Shown here: piece after piece, positions 30,001-43,231 of the stretch
Position numbering within the stretch: position 1 is the stretch's first letter
Layout: every line of letters begins with the position of its first letter
DNA from: Penelope pileata
Taxonomy: Eukaryota > Chordata > Aves > Galliformes > Cracidae
Assembly: GCA_013396635.1 (NCBI GenBank)
Contig: WBMW01004965.1
Span: 537,295-601,294 of the forward strand
Direction: 5' to 3'
Length of the DNA stretch: 64,000 nucleotides
The notes under the pieces: model-generated
What the model was told of the DNA's origin: nothing
The model's database searches: none
Seen by the model: the letters and a program-made list of their open reading frames with translations, nothing else
Position numbers and translations under genes: made by a program

Positions 30001-33000
30001 AACAAATAAATGCCTGTTCAGATCTCATTATTTATGGACTGAACCTGCTTTAAGACAAAATTACTCTTCTTTGGGCACCAGCCAAGCATAAACACTTATT
30101 AAGTCTTAATTTTAATCATAAGCTGCAAATGTACTGTGTCTCACACAGTGCTGCCTATTTGGAAGCACTATATATTATGGGAGCATATGTGAATTTATTG
30201 AAACCTGACATCGCTCTAATGTAAAGTTCATACACAGAGTGGAACTCTTACCTCAGGAGACAGCAAATCATTATCAGCTTGCAGGGCCCAAGCAAATAAA
30301 TGAAAGTAAAACAGAGATGAATTGCAAGAGACATTGGAGTAAAACATCTCCTCTTTGGACGACTATTTAATTCTTTGTGAACAGAACGCATGTGTACTTT
30401 TTGCCTGACACAAATTCTTCTCCACCTGATACAAGAAAGCACTTTTCAGATTTAAGCTAAATATTACTGAGCACTTCTGTAAAATGGAAATAGTTCTTTG
30501 TTTGATCAGAACTAGATATGTGACTTAGAATGGTTTTATTTACTGGTACAGTGGTTGTTTTTACAGGCTTACTCAGTTCTGTAAAATGCTGAACATTCTG
30601 GCTGTCATCCAGCAAAGTACTTAAATATATCCTTAGCTTCTGCATAATAAAAAGTTCACATTTTCACGCAATACATTTTCTATATACTTAGTGGGAATGG
30701 TGCCTGTAACTTTCAGTTTCAAAATACACATCCTATAGTCCAGATAAGCTCGTGATCTATGCTTATAAACAACTTGCAATTAGCTGCAGTACTTCTTTTA
30801 TTTATTCATGCCACCTCTTTGGTTTTTTAATATTTTTGGTATTTTGATGTCAAGCATCTGAATTAGTTTATTTTTGCATAATGTCCTCAAAACAGTCTTT
30901 CAAAGAAAACAAAAATACAATTTCTACAAAACAGAAGTGGAAACGGCCAGCAAAGCTGTCAGTCAGTGGTTGCTGTGATAATGGGTGTAAGACGTGGATT
31001 TATACAGCAGAACCTGAAACGAACCCTGCAAGTATTTCAAACAGAGCAAACCTCTTGCCGCTAACAGTACTTCAACTATTTCCAGCCAAAGTACCAGTTA
31101 AGAATTAGCCTGAGGTGAAAGACCACGTATCACATTACAAATCACCTGCCCCGCCCCTTCTCTCACCATACACCACGTTCAGCTAGAGATGGAAGATGCG
31201 TACCGCCATCTGATGACAGGCTTTCTGACCATTAGTTCCCCTGAAGGACTCTTTTCCCCTTTAACAATATTCGGCAGCAGCACCACAGGAGTTTTCAAAT
31301 CTCCTGCACATGAAAGACCAGCAGCAGCTGCAAATACTTAAAAGTCACACAAAACTTGGGGTGGTATCCTTGTTATGAGAGAATGAGTTATATAACTCAG
31401 TGGTCTTTCTGGCAGGTAACAGTGACTAGAAGCCCCACAGGTTCCTTGTGCTGCCCTCTCTGGAGCAGAGTATTTGAAAGCAACGATGTTTCTCTTTCAG
31501 AATTTCCTCATTTAAGAAACAAAAGCAATCTTCCAAGCACCGAAAAAACAAGCATTTCCTACCTCCTCCAGGGCTTTGGCTGCCATGGCCATTAGCCAGC
31601 GTCCCTGTGCCACCTTTAACAGAGAACATCCGCAGAATCCCACGTTCTCCGTGAAGACAGAATCCATCACTGAAGTCCGTCCCTCTGCTAAATCCCACAG
31701 GCAGATCCTCTGGTCACGACCTTGACTTTTACAATAAAACAAGTTGTTCCATGAGCAGGAGGACAGAGGAAACCTGGCTTCCTGTAGGTTAGTATCTCAA
31801 AGTTGGATCTTTAACATGTAATAAGGACTGAGCTTAGTACAGCTTCTGTGGGGATATTAATAGGTTCTTTTGTGAAATGTGTGCTAACTCAGTATCATTG
31901 AGACCTCTGCCCTTCTACTGACCGCAAAACTGGCCAATAGCTTCAAAAATTACAGGGAGGAGAGGAAGGACCTGAGTCAGTCAGATGCACTGCGGCCACT
32001 GTTAGCCATGTTTATGCTATTTATATGCACAAATATTTATGATTTTTCGTGAGTATTTGAAGATTTTCATAATAAGTATACCATGTATTACTACATTTAA
32101 CACTCTTTCACCCTAGCAATTCAATAGTTCTATCAGACTTGTTGACAGCTGAAAGACAAATAGCAAGAAAAGGACCAAAACAATAAATAAAAGGCAATAG
32201 TTATTCAGTGGTCAACTTCCTACTGCCACGGGGTGGGGTGGGGGGGCACAGAAGACTGCTACAACTGTCTGTGTATGTGTGAAGACACATACACAGATGG
32301 AGATGGACTGGCAAGCGGCAGGAATTAATGAAATGCTGTGGCTGAAACAAAAAATGAAAAATCAAAACTCCAAAAAGCAGTGACCAGCTGCACCAACCAG
32401 TGTACTAGTGCAGCTCCCGCAGCCTCTCACGTACACCTCTTCATCCCCTAGAGAAGTCCGTGTGGGTCCCACGCAGTAAGAGCAAGGGCGCCAGTCAAAG
32501 GGCACAGCGCTGGGTGCTACTTAGTTACCCACTGCCAGTGGCTGTGGAACAAAGTACCACTGTGGAGATGCTACAGTTTTCGGAGTTAACAAATTACAGT
32601 AGCACAGGATATCTGTCCTCCTGTTACTGCCTGGGACAAGGAAACATCAAAAATCCCTCCCCCATTTCTTACTTTAATTAGCAGTACCATTTGACAGAAG
32701 TATGTAAACAAAACAGAGGTAGATACAAATCTGACCAATTTGGGCTTCTTCAACATCAATACAGAAACTCCCATCTGCTGTTCAGCTGAGTGACAAACTA
32801 TGAAAACATAGCATTAGGAATAGAAAGAATGTGGCACTGCAAGAAATTGGTGTGATTTAGTTTTAGAACAGAGTAACGAAAAATACAGGTAGGTGGTGTC
32901 CAAAAATTGCACTGCTATGTGAACTGTTATAAATATACACCAAAAATAGAGGTAATGAAAAACTCTATCATTATACAAACAATGTTCATTCAATAAGATT

Positions 33001-34218
33001 TTATGGGAGAGAGTGTTGATAATTGTACTTAAGTAGATAACAAATATAAATGCTAATGAGTTCCACTGTATATTATAAGAGATGTCTTCTCTAGATAAAC
33101 ATGTCAGAACACCTTCTAGTCATACAGACGCTTTGGCATCCACTCTACTCTAGATCACCTGTCTAATCCAAAGTACACAAATCTTCCCAGCCTTCCCTTG
33201 CTAAATGAGAACACAAGGATATTTTGCAATAGGGGCGTGCAACTCAGCATTCTTGCTCATTTTCCACCATTCTCCACCTCCCTCTCTTCTCTTCCTTTCC
33301 TGCCTTTTCTCTCTCTCCACTCAAGTTATAAACTGTATCAAATTTGATCTTCCCTGAGAATTAGTTGTGAAGCGCTTCACTCAACTTCAAATCAAGTGCA
33401 TTTCCTTCACCCAGAAACATCACCTGATCTTAGTGCAGTAAATAAGGACACTATGGACCTGACCAAAGGATGAAAAATGGTACTATTAATTTCTTTATGA
33501 TGCACATGTAGTCACACTGCAATGTAGTCACATATGAATCATAAAGAAATTCATTGTATACATTTTTTCCACCTTTGGTTCTTCAGTAATTCTGGTTTTC
33601 CTACTTCTGTACGAGTCTTTCAGTGACTCTAGAAATAAGAGTGTAAGATATTCCTTTTTTTTTTTTTTTTTTTTCCCCTTTTTAAACTCAGGTACATTAC
33701 AGAAAGAATAATAATTTTGACTCCTTTTTGCTTGCCTCACTAACCTGAGGAGCCTGTCTTTACCATCCATTGTTTCCACCCAGTAAACAGATTTTCTTCC
33801 ATGGCCATCCAGTGTTGTGCCCACTCTGTGAGTTTTCAGGTTCCAGACATGGATAAATCCATTCTCAGACCTGGCAGTAACAACAGATGTTTTTAGTGTG
33901 AATATTGCCTACGATCTGATAAGCGAGTCAGATAAAACACCCTCACCCCTTTTTTCCCCCCCATCTGAAGTTATAGGTACCAAGATACCATACCCATCAT
34001 TCACCAGCCATGCATTTTGTTGTTTATCAAAATAATATGCTTTATTTTAAAAGGAAATGTCTGTATCATGCTCAGTTTTGCCAGAAGTCCCAATTTACTT
34101 ACCCTGAGAAAAGAATGGGGACATCAGGTTCTTGGCCTCCACAGGAAAAATGCAGAGCATGGACTGCAGCACTGGTACCTCTCAGCACAAACTGTGGATC
34201 TGGAGGTGGCCGAGCCAT
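17831..34218 (-). CDS. GNB1L: GNB1L (guanine nucleotide-binding protein beta subunit-like 1), complete CDS in six exons
   Basis: GNB1L is a WD40 beta-propeller protein; in mammals it sits between TBX1 and TXNRD2 and has been linked to stability of PIKK-family kinases (family knowledge). On the - strand the coding exons join 34218-34103, 33870-33745, 31725-31563, 27764-27666, 23068-22853 and 18097-17831. The total is 987 nt, or 328 residues plus stop, against 327 in human. All phases agree. It starts MARPPPDPQFVLRGTSAAVH (human ...PPDPQFVLRGTQSPVH), and an in-frame TGA lies upstream of this ATG. WD-type motifs follow in order: HVWNL, CLWDLAEGR, VVLWNL, SIWSLN, GWDHRIRIF and ISIWSIY. The gene lies tail to tail with TBX1. 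Its promoter is probably the CpG island near 59 kb, leaving about 25 kb of 5' intron. Confidence 0.97.
19556..19580. mobile_element. Possible hAT-type transposon end (very eroded)
   Basis: caggggtcagcaacttttt resembles the terminal inverted repeat start of hAT-family elements (CAGGGGTCxGCAAxCTT). I could not find the matching opposite end nearby, so this may be chance. Confidence 0.2.
22647..22675. repeat. (TTTC)n microsatellite with poly-T tail
   Basis: Five or more ttt-c units followed by a T run, in GNB1L intron 5. Confidence 0.85.
22853..23068 (-). CDS. GNB1L: GNB1L coding exon 5 (WD repeats 3-4)
   Basis: The acceptor is ttcttttgttcag and the donor is CTCCAG|gtcagc. The exon is exactly 72 codons, with PLLLAGYEDGSVVLWNLS (identical to human through VVLW), CHQEPVMSLDFDLEKAKGIS and SIWSLNEQQNLQ. 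Phase 0 at both ends. Confidence 0.96.
23069..27665 (-). other. GNB1L intron 4
   Basis: About 4.6 kb with no recognised exon or transposon. Short AT-rich and homopolymer tracts only. Confidence 0.8.
27666..27764 (-). CDS. GNB1L: GNB1L coding exon 4
   Basis: 99 bases, 33 codons: VQVLELPSKTSVCTLKP, then EVGAKLGMPMCLKLWQ, against human VQILEMPSKTSVCALKP and KLGMPMCLRLWQ. The donor is CAG|gtaagg. The acceptor tgatgtaag has a weak pyrimidine tract, and a second AG six bases further in (gttcag) would remove Val-Gln in frame. No start codon of its own; it is too short to stand out as an open frame. Confidence 0.93.
28302..28372. other. Strong intronic inverted repeat / hairpin
   Basis: The arm acaatattgtctgaccct (28316-28333) pairs with agggtcagacagtattgt (28343-28360) across a 9-base loop (28334-28342). 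Of 18 pairs, 17 are Watson-Crick and one is U-G when read as + strand RNA. Beyond a short internal loop, caggt at 28302-28306 pairs with acctg at 28368-28372. As - strand (GNB1L sense) RNA the T-G pair becomes an A-C mismatch, so folding favours the antisense transcript. It could be a microRNA-like hairpin or a tiny inverted-repeat element. Confidence 0.8.
28451..28479. other. Assembly gap (29 N) inside a poly-A tract
   Basis: 29 consecutive N with A runs on both sides. It is the same length as the gap at 55376-55404, which suggests a placeholder rather than a measured size. Confidence 0.95.
28668..28716 (-). mobile_element. CR1 LINE 3'-end fragment
   Basis: atagaatggcttaggctgga followed by agggaccttaaaatcatct is the well-known antisense form of the CR1 3' terminus. 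Only about 45 bases survive, so this is a severely truncated copy. The orientation given is that of the LINE sense strand. Confidence 0.75.
29545..29561. repeat. Poly-A tract
   Basis: Run of about 16 A in GNB1L intron 3. Confidence 0.9.
31563..31725 (-). CDS. GNB1L: GNB1L coding exon 3 (WD repeat 2)
   Basis: The acceptor is ttattgtaaaag and the donor is GAGGAG|gtagga. The 163 bases encode (S)QGRDQRICLWDLAEGRTS, then VMDSVFTENVGFCGCSLLKV and AQGRWLMAMAAKALEE. SQGRD is shared with human. A nearer AG (gtcaag at 31722) would give a stop, so the 31725 boundary is the right one. Confidence 0.94.
31726..33744 (-). other. GNB1L intron 2
   Basis: About 2.0 kb with a T tract at about 33653-33674. No exon or recognised transposon seen. 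The 232-bp intron 1 (33871-34102) is likewise empty. Confidence 0.8.
33745..33870 (-). CDS. GNB1L: GNB1L coding exon 2 (WD repeat 1)
   Basis: The acceptor is ttgttactgccag and the donor is CTCAG|gttagt. The 126 bases encode (G)SENGFIHVWNLKTHRVGTT, then LDGHGRKSVYWVETMDGKDR and LL. This matches human SGLVHIWSLQTRRAVTTLDG. The intron before it is only 232 bp. Confidence 0.95.
34103..34218 (-). CDS. GNB1L: GNB1L coding exon 1 (start codon)
   Basis: The ATG is at 34218-34216. The 116 bases encode MARPPPDPQFVLRGTSAAVH, then ALHFSCGGQEPDVPILFS, with two bases of Gly carried into the next exon. The donor is TCAGG|gtaagt. The exon probably starts near 34268, where gtaatttcactttag gives an acceptor, so about 50 bases are 5' UTR. 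The upstream frame closes at a TGA. Confidence 0.95.
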
Positions 34219-37200
34219 CCAAGGAACAGGGAGAGCAAGGTGGCACAGATATCACAGGGGCAAGGTAGCCTAAAGTGAAATTACAACTTTAAACACATTT
34301 GGATCAGAACATTGCTTTTCTTAGAAACAACATCCACTAATGGCAATTTGCCATGTGGTTCTTTGAAAGTATTTCCTCTCTGAATGATCAAGCATCTACC
34401 AAATCTGCATTTTGATGCTAGGGAATGACTTCCCTTTAAGCTATGTAAGTGCTGACTGTAAGCACGTACTTGTAAATACAAAATTGTTCAGCTGTTCTTC
34501 CTGCTGCAAAAAGGAACAGATACAAAATGCAAGAAATTGGATACCCAGAATTTCAGTGGGCAAGAAATTTATCACTTAGCCTCTTGGAAAGTCTTCCCCT
34601 TTCTTCCCTGTAAAATGCTATTTCTGTACTTCCTACCCACAACCATGTGCAGAAAAGCACTGCAGTGAGCATGTCAAGTGAAAGGGATTTCAGATGAGAT
34701 CTGCGCTATGGTCATTTTTACACAAGATTGCCATTACTCCTGAGTGCCTGAACTTTAGGTTCAAAGCATGGTTACTTGAAAAAAGAAATGCATTACTTCA
34801 CACTAACTTCTGTGTTAAATATTTATTCCCAGGGGCTTGTATTCCCCAAAGGATAAATAAAGGGAGACGGATGCTTTCAGCTTTACGGTATTGGTTCAAA
34901 TGTGGCCCAAGTCAGCAAAGAAGAAGACAGGCATTTGGTGAAGCATGTTGCCCAGTCTAACATGGGAAATGTGAGGAACAATTTATTATGAACTGACAGG
35001 GACAGTTCGTATGATCTGATTAGGCACATTCTTGCTGATTTGGCACCTGCAAGTATTTCTGCAGCAGAAAAAACTTCAGATAAGCACCTCTGCAGGCAGT
35101 TCCTGCACAATCACCAAAGGACAAGGACAACTTCCTTGCTTCCAACTTGCTACAAAGTGACCACACTCCACACTTGCACATGGGTAAGGTAACCAGCAGC
35201 TTTTACTAGCGTAAAAGTACAGTCTGCAATTCATTGAAAAATGCATTAAAGTGTGCATTACAGGAGCTTTCGCCTCAAAAAACCAGCACAGAAATAATAG
35301 CTAGGTGGCCTGCAAGAGGAGCAGGGTCCTTCTTCACAGTGGAACAATCCCGAGCTACTGTACTGAGCAAGGAAGGCAAAACTCAGTCAACCCAGATTAC
35401 AACCTGGGATTACAAGACAGGTTTTTAATAGCATTTTTATAATTACTGACACAGAAGTTTTTGCTGACAGACAGCAACTGTGGGAAGGGTTTTACCTGGC
35501 ATGAGACAGACACTATGAAGGCATGTCTTTACAAGGGCAGTATTTCAGAAAAAACCTCAGACCGGCTCCAAAAAACCAAAACAATTACAAAAACATAAGT
35601 TCAATTCATAAGCAAATTAAGTGACTTTTTGTTCCTTGAAGACTGGTTCTTTGCTTGCTTTTTCACTGATCAGATGTGTGAATTTTTGAATTGGGCTTAA
35701 TATTAAACCTGTATTGTTTTTTATTGGGCATATTAGATGACTTGTTATTACTTCCTATCATGAGTCAACAAATGAATGGCTGTATGACAGTATTGTCTCA
35801 TTTTTCTTTCTGCAAGTGCTGAACTATAAAAATGCATCTGTGCTGCCTTCTGTATCTGTGAGCTTGAACAGGTCACTTACAGGCAAGAATTTATTAAAAG
35901 TTCTTCAGTACCTAAACCAGCAAAAAGTCCCACAAGAACTTAAATAGATGGAAATTTTGTACACTGATGCCTTAAAAACCCCAAGAAAGCATCCATCAAT
36001 TCCTGCTGACACACTGGCATCCTCAAAAATATCACAGCCTACCTTTAACTCACCAAGCAGCTCAGCATCTCCAGTTTACTTACACAGATAATGAAATTTA
36101 ATACTCTTAATGAATAATAATATCAGTATTCTGATACTGATGGACAATGACTCTACCATGCTTTACTACAGCAGACAGCTACAAACATGCTAAATATGAT
36201 GCCTATGTGATCTTAAAGCCCTTGGGTACATTTTTTAGAAGTGCCTTTATGATTTAGAAGCGTAAGACTCGTTTCCAAATGAATGTTCAACCTGAAATCT
36301 CTAGGACCTCTTAAAGTTTCACCCCAGGTGTCTGAAAATGAGTTCTCTAATTAGCACAACATTTATTTTATTGTTACCTCCACCTAGCCTCAGGGAGACC
36401 AATCTGTTCTTGTTAACTGGGGATATCTGCAGCAAATTTAATTAAATGAATTTACTTAGTATTTAGGCTGGTCTGAGATCAAAATCTGGCTCGGGGGTTT
36501 GCAGTAGCAAACTGCAAGCTGCATGAGTTCATATAAAAGCATCTTATGTTTGTCTCTGAGATATCCTTGTGCTCTGACTCCTGGCAACTATGAAAGGACA
36601 TTAAAATATATAAATTGTTTTGCTTATGGCATTATTCATTTGCAAGAGGAAATCACCATCAAGAGAGGCAATTCCTCATCATAACTTAGTTGTCTTCTTT
36701 GTTAAAAGATGTTCCTCTTTTTATTTCTTCTAGCCTTCCCTGTGCTGGTAACAACATCTCTTTTAGAGGCTAAGCTGCATTTCTACACCACACAAACAAC
36801 TGAAGGTACTTTTCACAAGGTGTGCTGGAAACCCTTGGGCTCCAGCATAGATTAAGTTGGTATGTGAGCAAGTAGAAAACTCATCTGTTCAAATTAGTAT
36901 TTCACTTAGCAAATGGCTAGGCACAGCACGTTAGGTACTAAAAAGGGTTTTGTCTAGCAAAACATGCTTCTGTTAAATGCCAGAACAACTAAATTTCCTT
37001 CCAAATTTCATTATTTTAAAGAACAATCCACTATTAATATCTTATACAAAGCTTATTTTGTATAGGTTGCAGTTAGAGTGCTCTTCAAGCACTTAAATGC
37101 TATGCAGTGGTATTCCAGTATCATAATTTCAGCATTTGATATATATATTAAAAAAAAAAACTTAAGCTTTTATTTAATGAGAGTCATTTAAAATATGTAA

Positions 37201-40200
37201 ATGTCAAAAGGATTACCTTAGAAAAATCTCTCAGAGAATTAAAAACATTAACAGATTCCCACAGGAAAAATTCCAGCAGAATTCAGCAACTCTCCTGTTC
37301 CCACTCCTGTCACTTGTATTTCTATCACACATTGAAGCAAAAACAAATTGCTATTAAAATATCATCCCAACACCCTCCTCCCCCTACAAACTCCACTGTT
37401 CAGTTTGCGATACCAATGCCTCAAACAAAGACAAGAAAAAATCCTCTTTTTTTCTTTACACTCACTGAGAGTAGTAAAAGCTCCACAGTAAGAGAACTTT
37501 TTCAGGTACAGAGGAAATAAATCTCTCTAGGCACGTCTGGCAAACTGATTTGGGACTGAACCCAGCAGGTGTGCAGACATAATTACTACTGCAAAAATTC
37601 AACACATCCAGGTGTGCTCACAACCAGATTTATAAAATCCCTGATACTTTTTCAAAATTCCTAGTCTACCAGGTGCCGCCCTCCCAAAGGAAAAATCAGA
37701 GCAAAGAATGAGTTGAGAAAGATGTGAATAAATTGATCTTCCCCCTTTTCCATGTTGTTCCTTTTTCATTCATACAAAGCCCCTTTTTAGCCTGCACTTC
37801 TGTGCGTACCTGCACTCACTCAAAAGCTCTGTGACGCTGCTCCGCTGTGTTCTAGTGCGCAGCTGTGTTTTCAAGTGGGTCACTAGCTGTGACTGTGGAG
37901 GAAACCAGTGGAAATAAAAGACTCCATCAAACAATTTTGTTCATTCCATTCCATTTACAATCTCCAGTGTTAAAATACAGCAGGCAGCCCTCACCGTATA
38001 AGCCCTACAGACACAGTTTCCTCATGTTTCCATCCACTGCAGAAAACTGGCAGTGAGACATCCTCTGCCCAACAAAACCCTTACAACAGGGCTGCCTGGG
38101 ACCACTGCGGCCATTCCCTGTTCCATTGCCTTGCTGCTGAGTGAGTTACAGGGAGCACCCCATCCACCCCACTGAATTACAGTGCTAGAACACAGCTGGT
38201 CTTGGGAACGTCTTAGACATCTCTGGTTGTTGCAAAATGCCATCTGGTTGTATGGCCCTTCTAGGAGGTGGGGAACGAGAGTTTAGTGCTACGAGAATCC
38301 ACTGAGTAGCAATGAGTATCCAATGAGCGGCATTGCTGTACATAATTAATGATGCCAGACAAATTTGCACATGTCGAATGAGTTAAAGTTCACCTCAACA
38401 AAAGTGAATTTTTATATTTTATTGACAACAAAAGGTCTGAAAGCCAGTACATGGTTTGGTAAACAAACAATTTTTAGATACGTTGTGGCAATTTTTTAAG
38501 CCCAGACTTTCATTCTGCATATGCAAATAAAAAAATGACAGAATAGAGTGAAACAGGGAAGTCAGCAACAGAAAGGGATGTTGCGAGACAATCTCCTAAA
38601 GAAGTCTGTTCGCAAAGAATTGCCTTTTTGTATTCTGTAGCAAGTTAGCATGTATAGCACACTTAGGGAAAAAGGAAGAGGCCATTTAGGTTTAAATCCA
38701 AAATGAAAAGCCAGGCAGCCTGATTTTGGCATTCTTACTCTAGTCCCCTGAAACACATGGTATGTCTGTTGTGTGCAAAGACAGAAACATGCACAAGTAA
38801 AAGCAGAACCAGAAGGGAAGCTCACACAGCAACTGCCTGCACAGGTCAAGAGATGTGGGAGTGCTACACAAACTGTTGCATAGGTCAGAGCCTCAGAATA
38901 CATATGAAAATTCACTCACCAGTCAATGCTGCATTACCCTTTCAGTTTAAAGCTCCAATTACAATCCTTGGTACTAAATGCAGATATAAACTACACTGTA
39001 CTTTTAGGATTTCTTTAAAGCTATTTAAAAATATATATATTTCAAGTTGAAATTAGAATTCAGTAGGAAACTTTGAATCAAGAAATTGATTTCAAGCAGA
39101 AATCGGAATTTCTGATTTAACCAGCAAAATGGATTTAAAAAGCAGTCAGTTTTTAGACATAAGGATAATTCTATTAAAATTGGTTATTTTTCATACTACC
39201 TATGGCAACCAAAGTACAAATTAAGCACAGTAAGGTGTATTTCTATTTGATATTTGTCTTTGAAACATAACACCCCCCCGCCCCCCTCAGAAAATAAAAA
39301 CTCACAGCAGGGCACTGGAAGCACTCAGTAGTGTGCTTGCACTGTGTCCAGATAGAGTAGACAGATTTCTAGATGGAATGCTTTTGCTTGCAAAACTTGC
39401 TAGAGACACCTCAACGTCAAAGGGAGTGCAATGATTTATATTACCTAGCTCTACAATCTTTTATTAACTGATACCATAAACCTGTTGCCACACATTCAGC
39501 ATTACAACTGTTGGGAACACTACATGCTGCCAGAGCTTTCATTCTAAGCGGTCACCAAATCATTTCTAATGGCTAACAATGACTGCCTGCTCACAAAAAC
39601 ACTTCAAGAAGTCTCATTTTGAGATGTGCTGAGAACCTCCATTTCCCATTGACTTTCAGGGAGGTTAGGAGTTCATCCTCTCTCAGGAGCTCCCCAAACT
39701 TACCTTGTCTCCTGACACCTACACAATGAATGATGGAAGTTTCCACATTTTAATTGTAACAGTCAACTGACAGATAGCAAACAAAATTGCTTATCAGCAA
39801 TTGGTGATATGCCAAGAAATCTTATGGGAGCAAGGAAAAAAAAAAAAGACTAATAACCATCATGCAACACAACGTATTTTAATAATTTTCACTCAGATAA
39901 CGGCTCCTCACAGTCTTAGCACCTTTCTTGTCTCCAAGTGTACCGTAACTGAAAGATGCTAAGCTGCAATGGTATGATTTTAAGTAATGAAGTTTGCAAG
40001 AAAAATGTATATAAGTGTCAGTGTGTTACCTTCAGGAATACCGAAACCTAGGCTTGTGTCTTGGGGCTCACTTTCAAATACTTCCATCTGCAATTTTTTA
40101 AAAAGTCACTGTATAATAATTATTTTCCATATGAAAACATAGATTCAGCATGGGAACAAAACTAAGAATGACTGTAATTATTTGAAAGACACCAAGTTAG

Positions 40201-42892
40201 CATATGGATCTCATTGCCACTTACACATTTTGGTCACTGAAACAAAAAGCTATTAATCAATATGTAAAAGCCATAAATTAACATAAACATTAATCATTCT
40301 AATACTCCCACTGTGTCAGACTGATAATTTTTTTTCAGTCTTTCATTCTGACATATTCGCCTTCAGCTATCAGCTGGTTGACCTTTTTTAACACAGTTTT
40401 AAACATTTTGGGCATTGCAAATCTTACTGAAGTAAACATTTTGTAGACAGCCAAATATCATGGATACATTTACTCTAAATATATGGGGGCTGAAAACAGG
40501 AGAGCCCCTGCCTCACAGTGTCTTTACACTGGCTTTGAATAAGGAGAGCCTAAAATACAGCATGGGAATACAGTTGAAGCAGATGAAATTCTAGTGTTTC
40601 ATAAACAGATGCACTTTGCAGATGAGGGATGACACCCATATGTTTTACTTTCTGGAACCATTATTTGCTTGATAAAGTGAGATGATGTCGACACAAAACA
40701 CAGTAGTTGTTACCTGTGACACACCCTCTGTAAAGGCAATGCAAAAAACAACAACAACAACAAAAGCTGAATATCAAAAGTCTGCAGAATGTGAAAATGC
40801 AGAATATAAGTGAAAAGAAGAATTTATACAACTGTCTTACTATATCATACATCAGACCAAAAATGAATATAGGTTTACACACTTGATAAATCATTGTAAT
40901 CTAGCACAGAAATGATAAGCCAAGGGCCATCAGAAGAGTGTTCTGAGTGGCCTCCAGTTCAGCCATGCACAGCAATCTGTCAGCCACGGGGCTCTGTCTG
41001 CCCGTCCTCCTTAATTAGGGGTGCTGCCTAGTGCAGCATCAGCTACAAATCTTTTGGTTCCAAGAGTTAATAATGTCCTCAGATAGCATGGGCTTAATTA
41101 AACATCTTCCAGACATTTTAGCAGACATTTCCTGCAATAATCTTGTTTAGTAACAAACTATTAAAAAGAATTGACAGAGAAGAAATATATCAAGTTGTTA
41201 CAGCAACTGAAGTTATTTGGGCAGAATTATGTGTCTGCAATTAAGGATTCTGTAACCCTGCACAATTAAACTATCACTTTATTTGAAAACTAATTAATTC
41301 TAAACACATATTTTTCCCATGACAAACTGTTATGATTATTTAATTTATTCTGTTCTAATTACTTTAATTAATCTCTTGTATAATACTATACTGTTATTCT
41401 GGCATTTGACCAATGAAGACAATAAATTGATTGCAGTTCCGTTGCACAAGAGCTGAAACAGTCATGCCAGTTTCAACACCACGTTTATTTATTTGTCTGT
41501 TCTATTACTTCTCTTTTCCTCCCACAGGGCATAGGAAACACAATACACATCAGATGACATTTTGTCTTCTATATTTTTTTCTTCAAAGTGTGAAATATAA
41601 CTGAAGAGTTTTTGGAATTAAGGAAATGTATATGTAACATGATATCACGTCATAAAAAATAACCTATAGGAAATTAACTTACACATCTAAAATACACCAC
41701 ACAAAGACTTATCAATTGATTCCTGATGTACAGGACAAAGTCCAGAGCTGCTACAAACGGAGTCGTTTCCATTGACATTGAGCTCTGCTCAGGATCTGGC
41801 CTTCTACAGTCAACAGTAAGGGAGACAGAGGCCAAAGCTCATTTTCGTACTTATCTTAAAATCTTATTAACATCTCTAAGTTTTACAAGACACCACATTT
41901 TAATTTTGCATCAAGTTGCCTTACATGCAACTAAAACAAAAGAAAATAAAACTTTTTCTTACTCCATAAATACCCTATTTTAACTAAGTTAGAACAGAAA
42001 TGTATACAAATATTTAGTAGTGTATTTTATGTTGCTTTGGCCACACTTGAAGTAAAAATTGCTGTCACTTACAGTTAGGAGTCCTGAAGTTTCTTTGAAC
42101 ATGAATGTCCCTGAAATTCATAATTCTTGTATTTTTTGGTGGGAGGAGATACTGACTGGTGTCTCTTATGAAAACACAGTGAAGATATGCACTCTCAAAA
42201 CTACTTCTCACATTCCTGGCTGTATGTTTCTGTCTGCTGATGAAATAACCCCCTATTGTATACGTCTTACCAAGAGTGAGAGCCTTGCAGAGCTAAGCAA
42301 TTACATTAAAATGCACTGCAAGCTGAGCTCTGACAGTGCTTTCCAAAATACTTCAATTAAATCACCTAGTTTACACATCACAGAATGAAAAAGAAGAGTA
42401 CTTACCATGCTCACAAAATGCATATTCATTAAAAAAAATAAAAAAGATTATGCTCTTACCTGAATGGACTAAATAATTTACCAGAATTGTCACGCTGGGA
42501 AATACCTTTATATCAGAATACGGTATCTGTTTCCACACACACATCCCTTAGTTTTTGCTCTCAATATTTGTTTCATAGAAGTCTTTTGAACAGTTAAAAA
42601 ATATACTCTGAAATTGCAAATAACTAATGGGATAAATTGAAATAAAAACAGAAGGAATATCAATAACCAAAGGCAAATCCTATTTGTGTCCAGCTCATGT
42701 TTTGAATTTAAAATTTTGGATCCAATCCCCACCTCTCCAAACTGCCAGATGATGTTGGTTACACTGCTGAGTGGAGGAAAGGTTTGCAGGATTCATTCAT
42801 TACAGCAGAATTCATAAAACACTCCCTCTTTGGAAGCTTTCTGCCTCTGTGTACGCCACAGCACATCTCTGAGACCAGCACTATTATGAATC

Positions 42893-42960
42893 CATCTTTG
42901 TAGACTGAGAAACTGAGGCATGGGCGGCAGGTAACCCCCAGTGTGACACAGTCAGGAGAA
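42893..42960. mobile_element. Possible MIR-type SINE remnant
   Basis: gactgagaaactgaggcatg, then aggtaacccc and gtgtgacacagtcagg, follow the order of the MIR core (gaggaaactgaggc ... aggt ... cacacagc). It is diverged, as expected for this old family in birds. Confidence 0.4.
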
Positions 42961-43210
42961 CTGGGGGTACCACTCCCCTCACTTCAGGCACAGACAATCC
43001 TTCCCGTTGCCAATGAGATTTACATGCCACAAAATATTTTAAGAAGCAAAGCAATGTGGACAGTACTTTAATCTGCATCAGTTCATTAGGATTAAAAATT
43101 TAAATCCTTATTCAGACAAACTCTCAAGGTTGGAAGCAACTGTGTTTCAGTACAGACCAGATCCCTTGATATATACACTTTATCTTCTCCAAGAACCCTT
43201 TCAGTATTTT

Positions 43211-43231
43211 TCTTTTTTTTTTTTTTTTTTT
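43211..43231. repeat. Poly-T tract
   Basis: About 20 consecutive T residues. Confidence 0.9.

Larger units (their letters stand above)
27765..31562 (-). other. GNB1L intron 3
   Basis: About 3.8 kb. It contains the inverted repeat at 28302-28372, the 29-N gap at 28451-28479 and a CR1 3'-end fragment near 28670. Otherwise no recognised content. Confidence 0.8.

Noticed and set aside
36122..36141. Short inverted repeat atcagtat...atactgat
   Set aside because: Only eight pairs in AT-rich DNA; expected by chance at this length.
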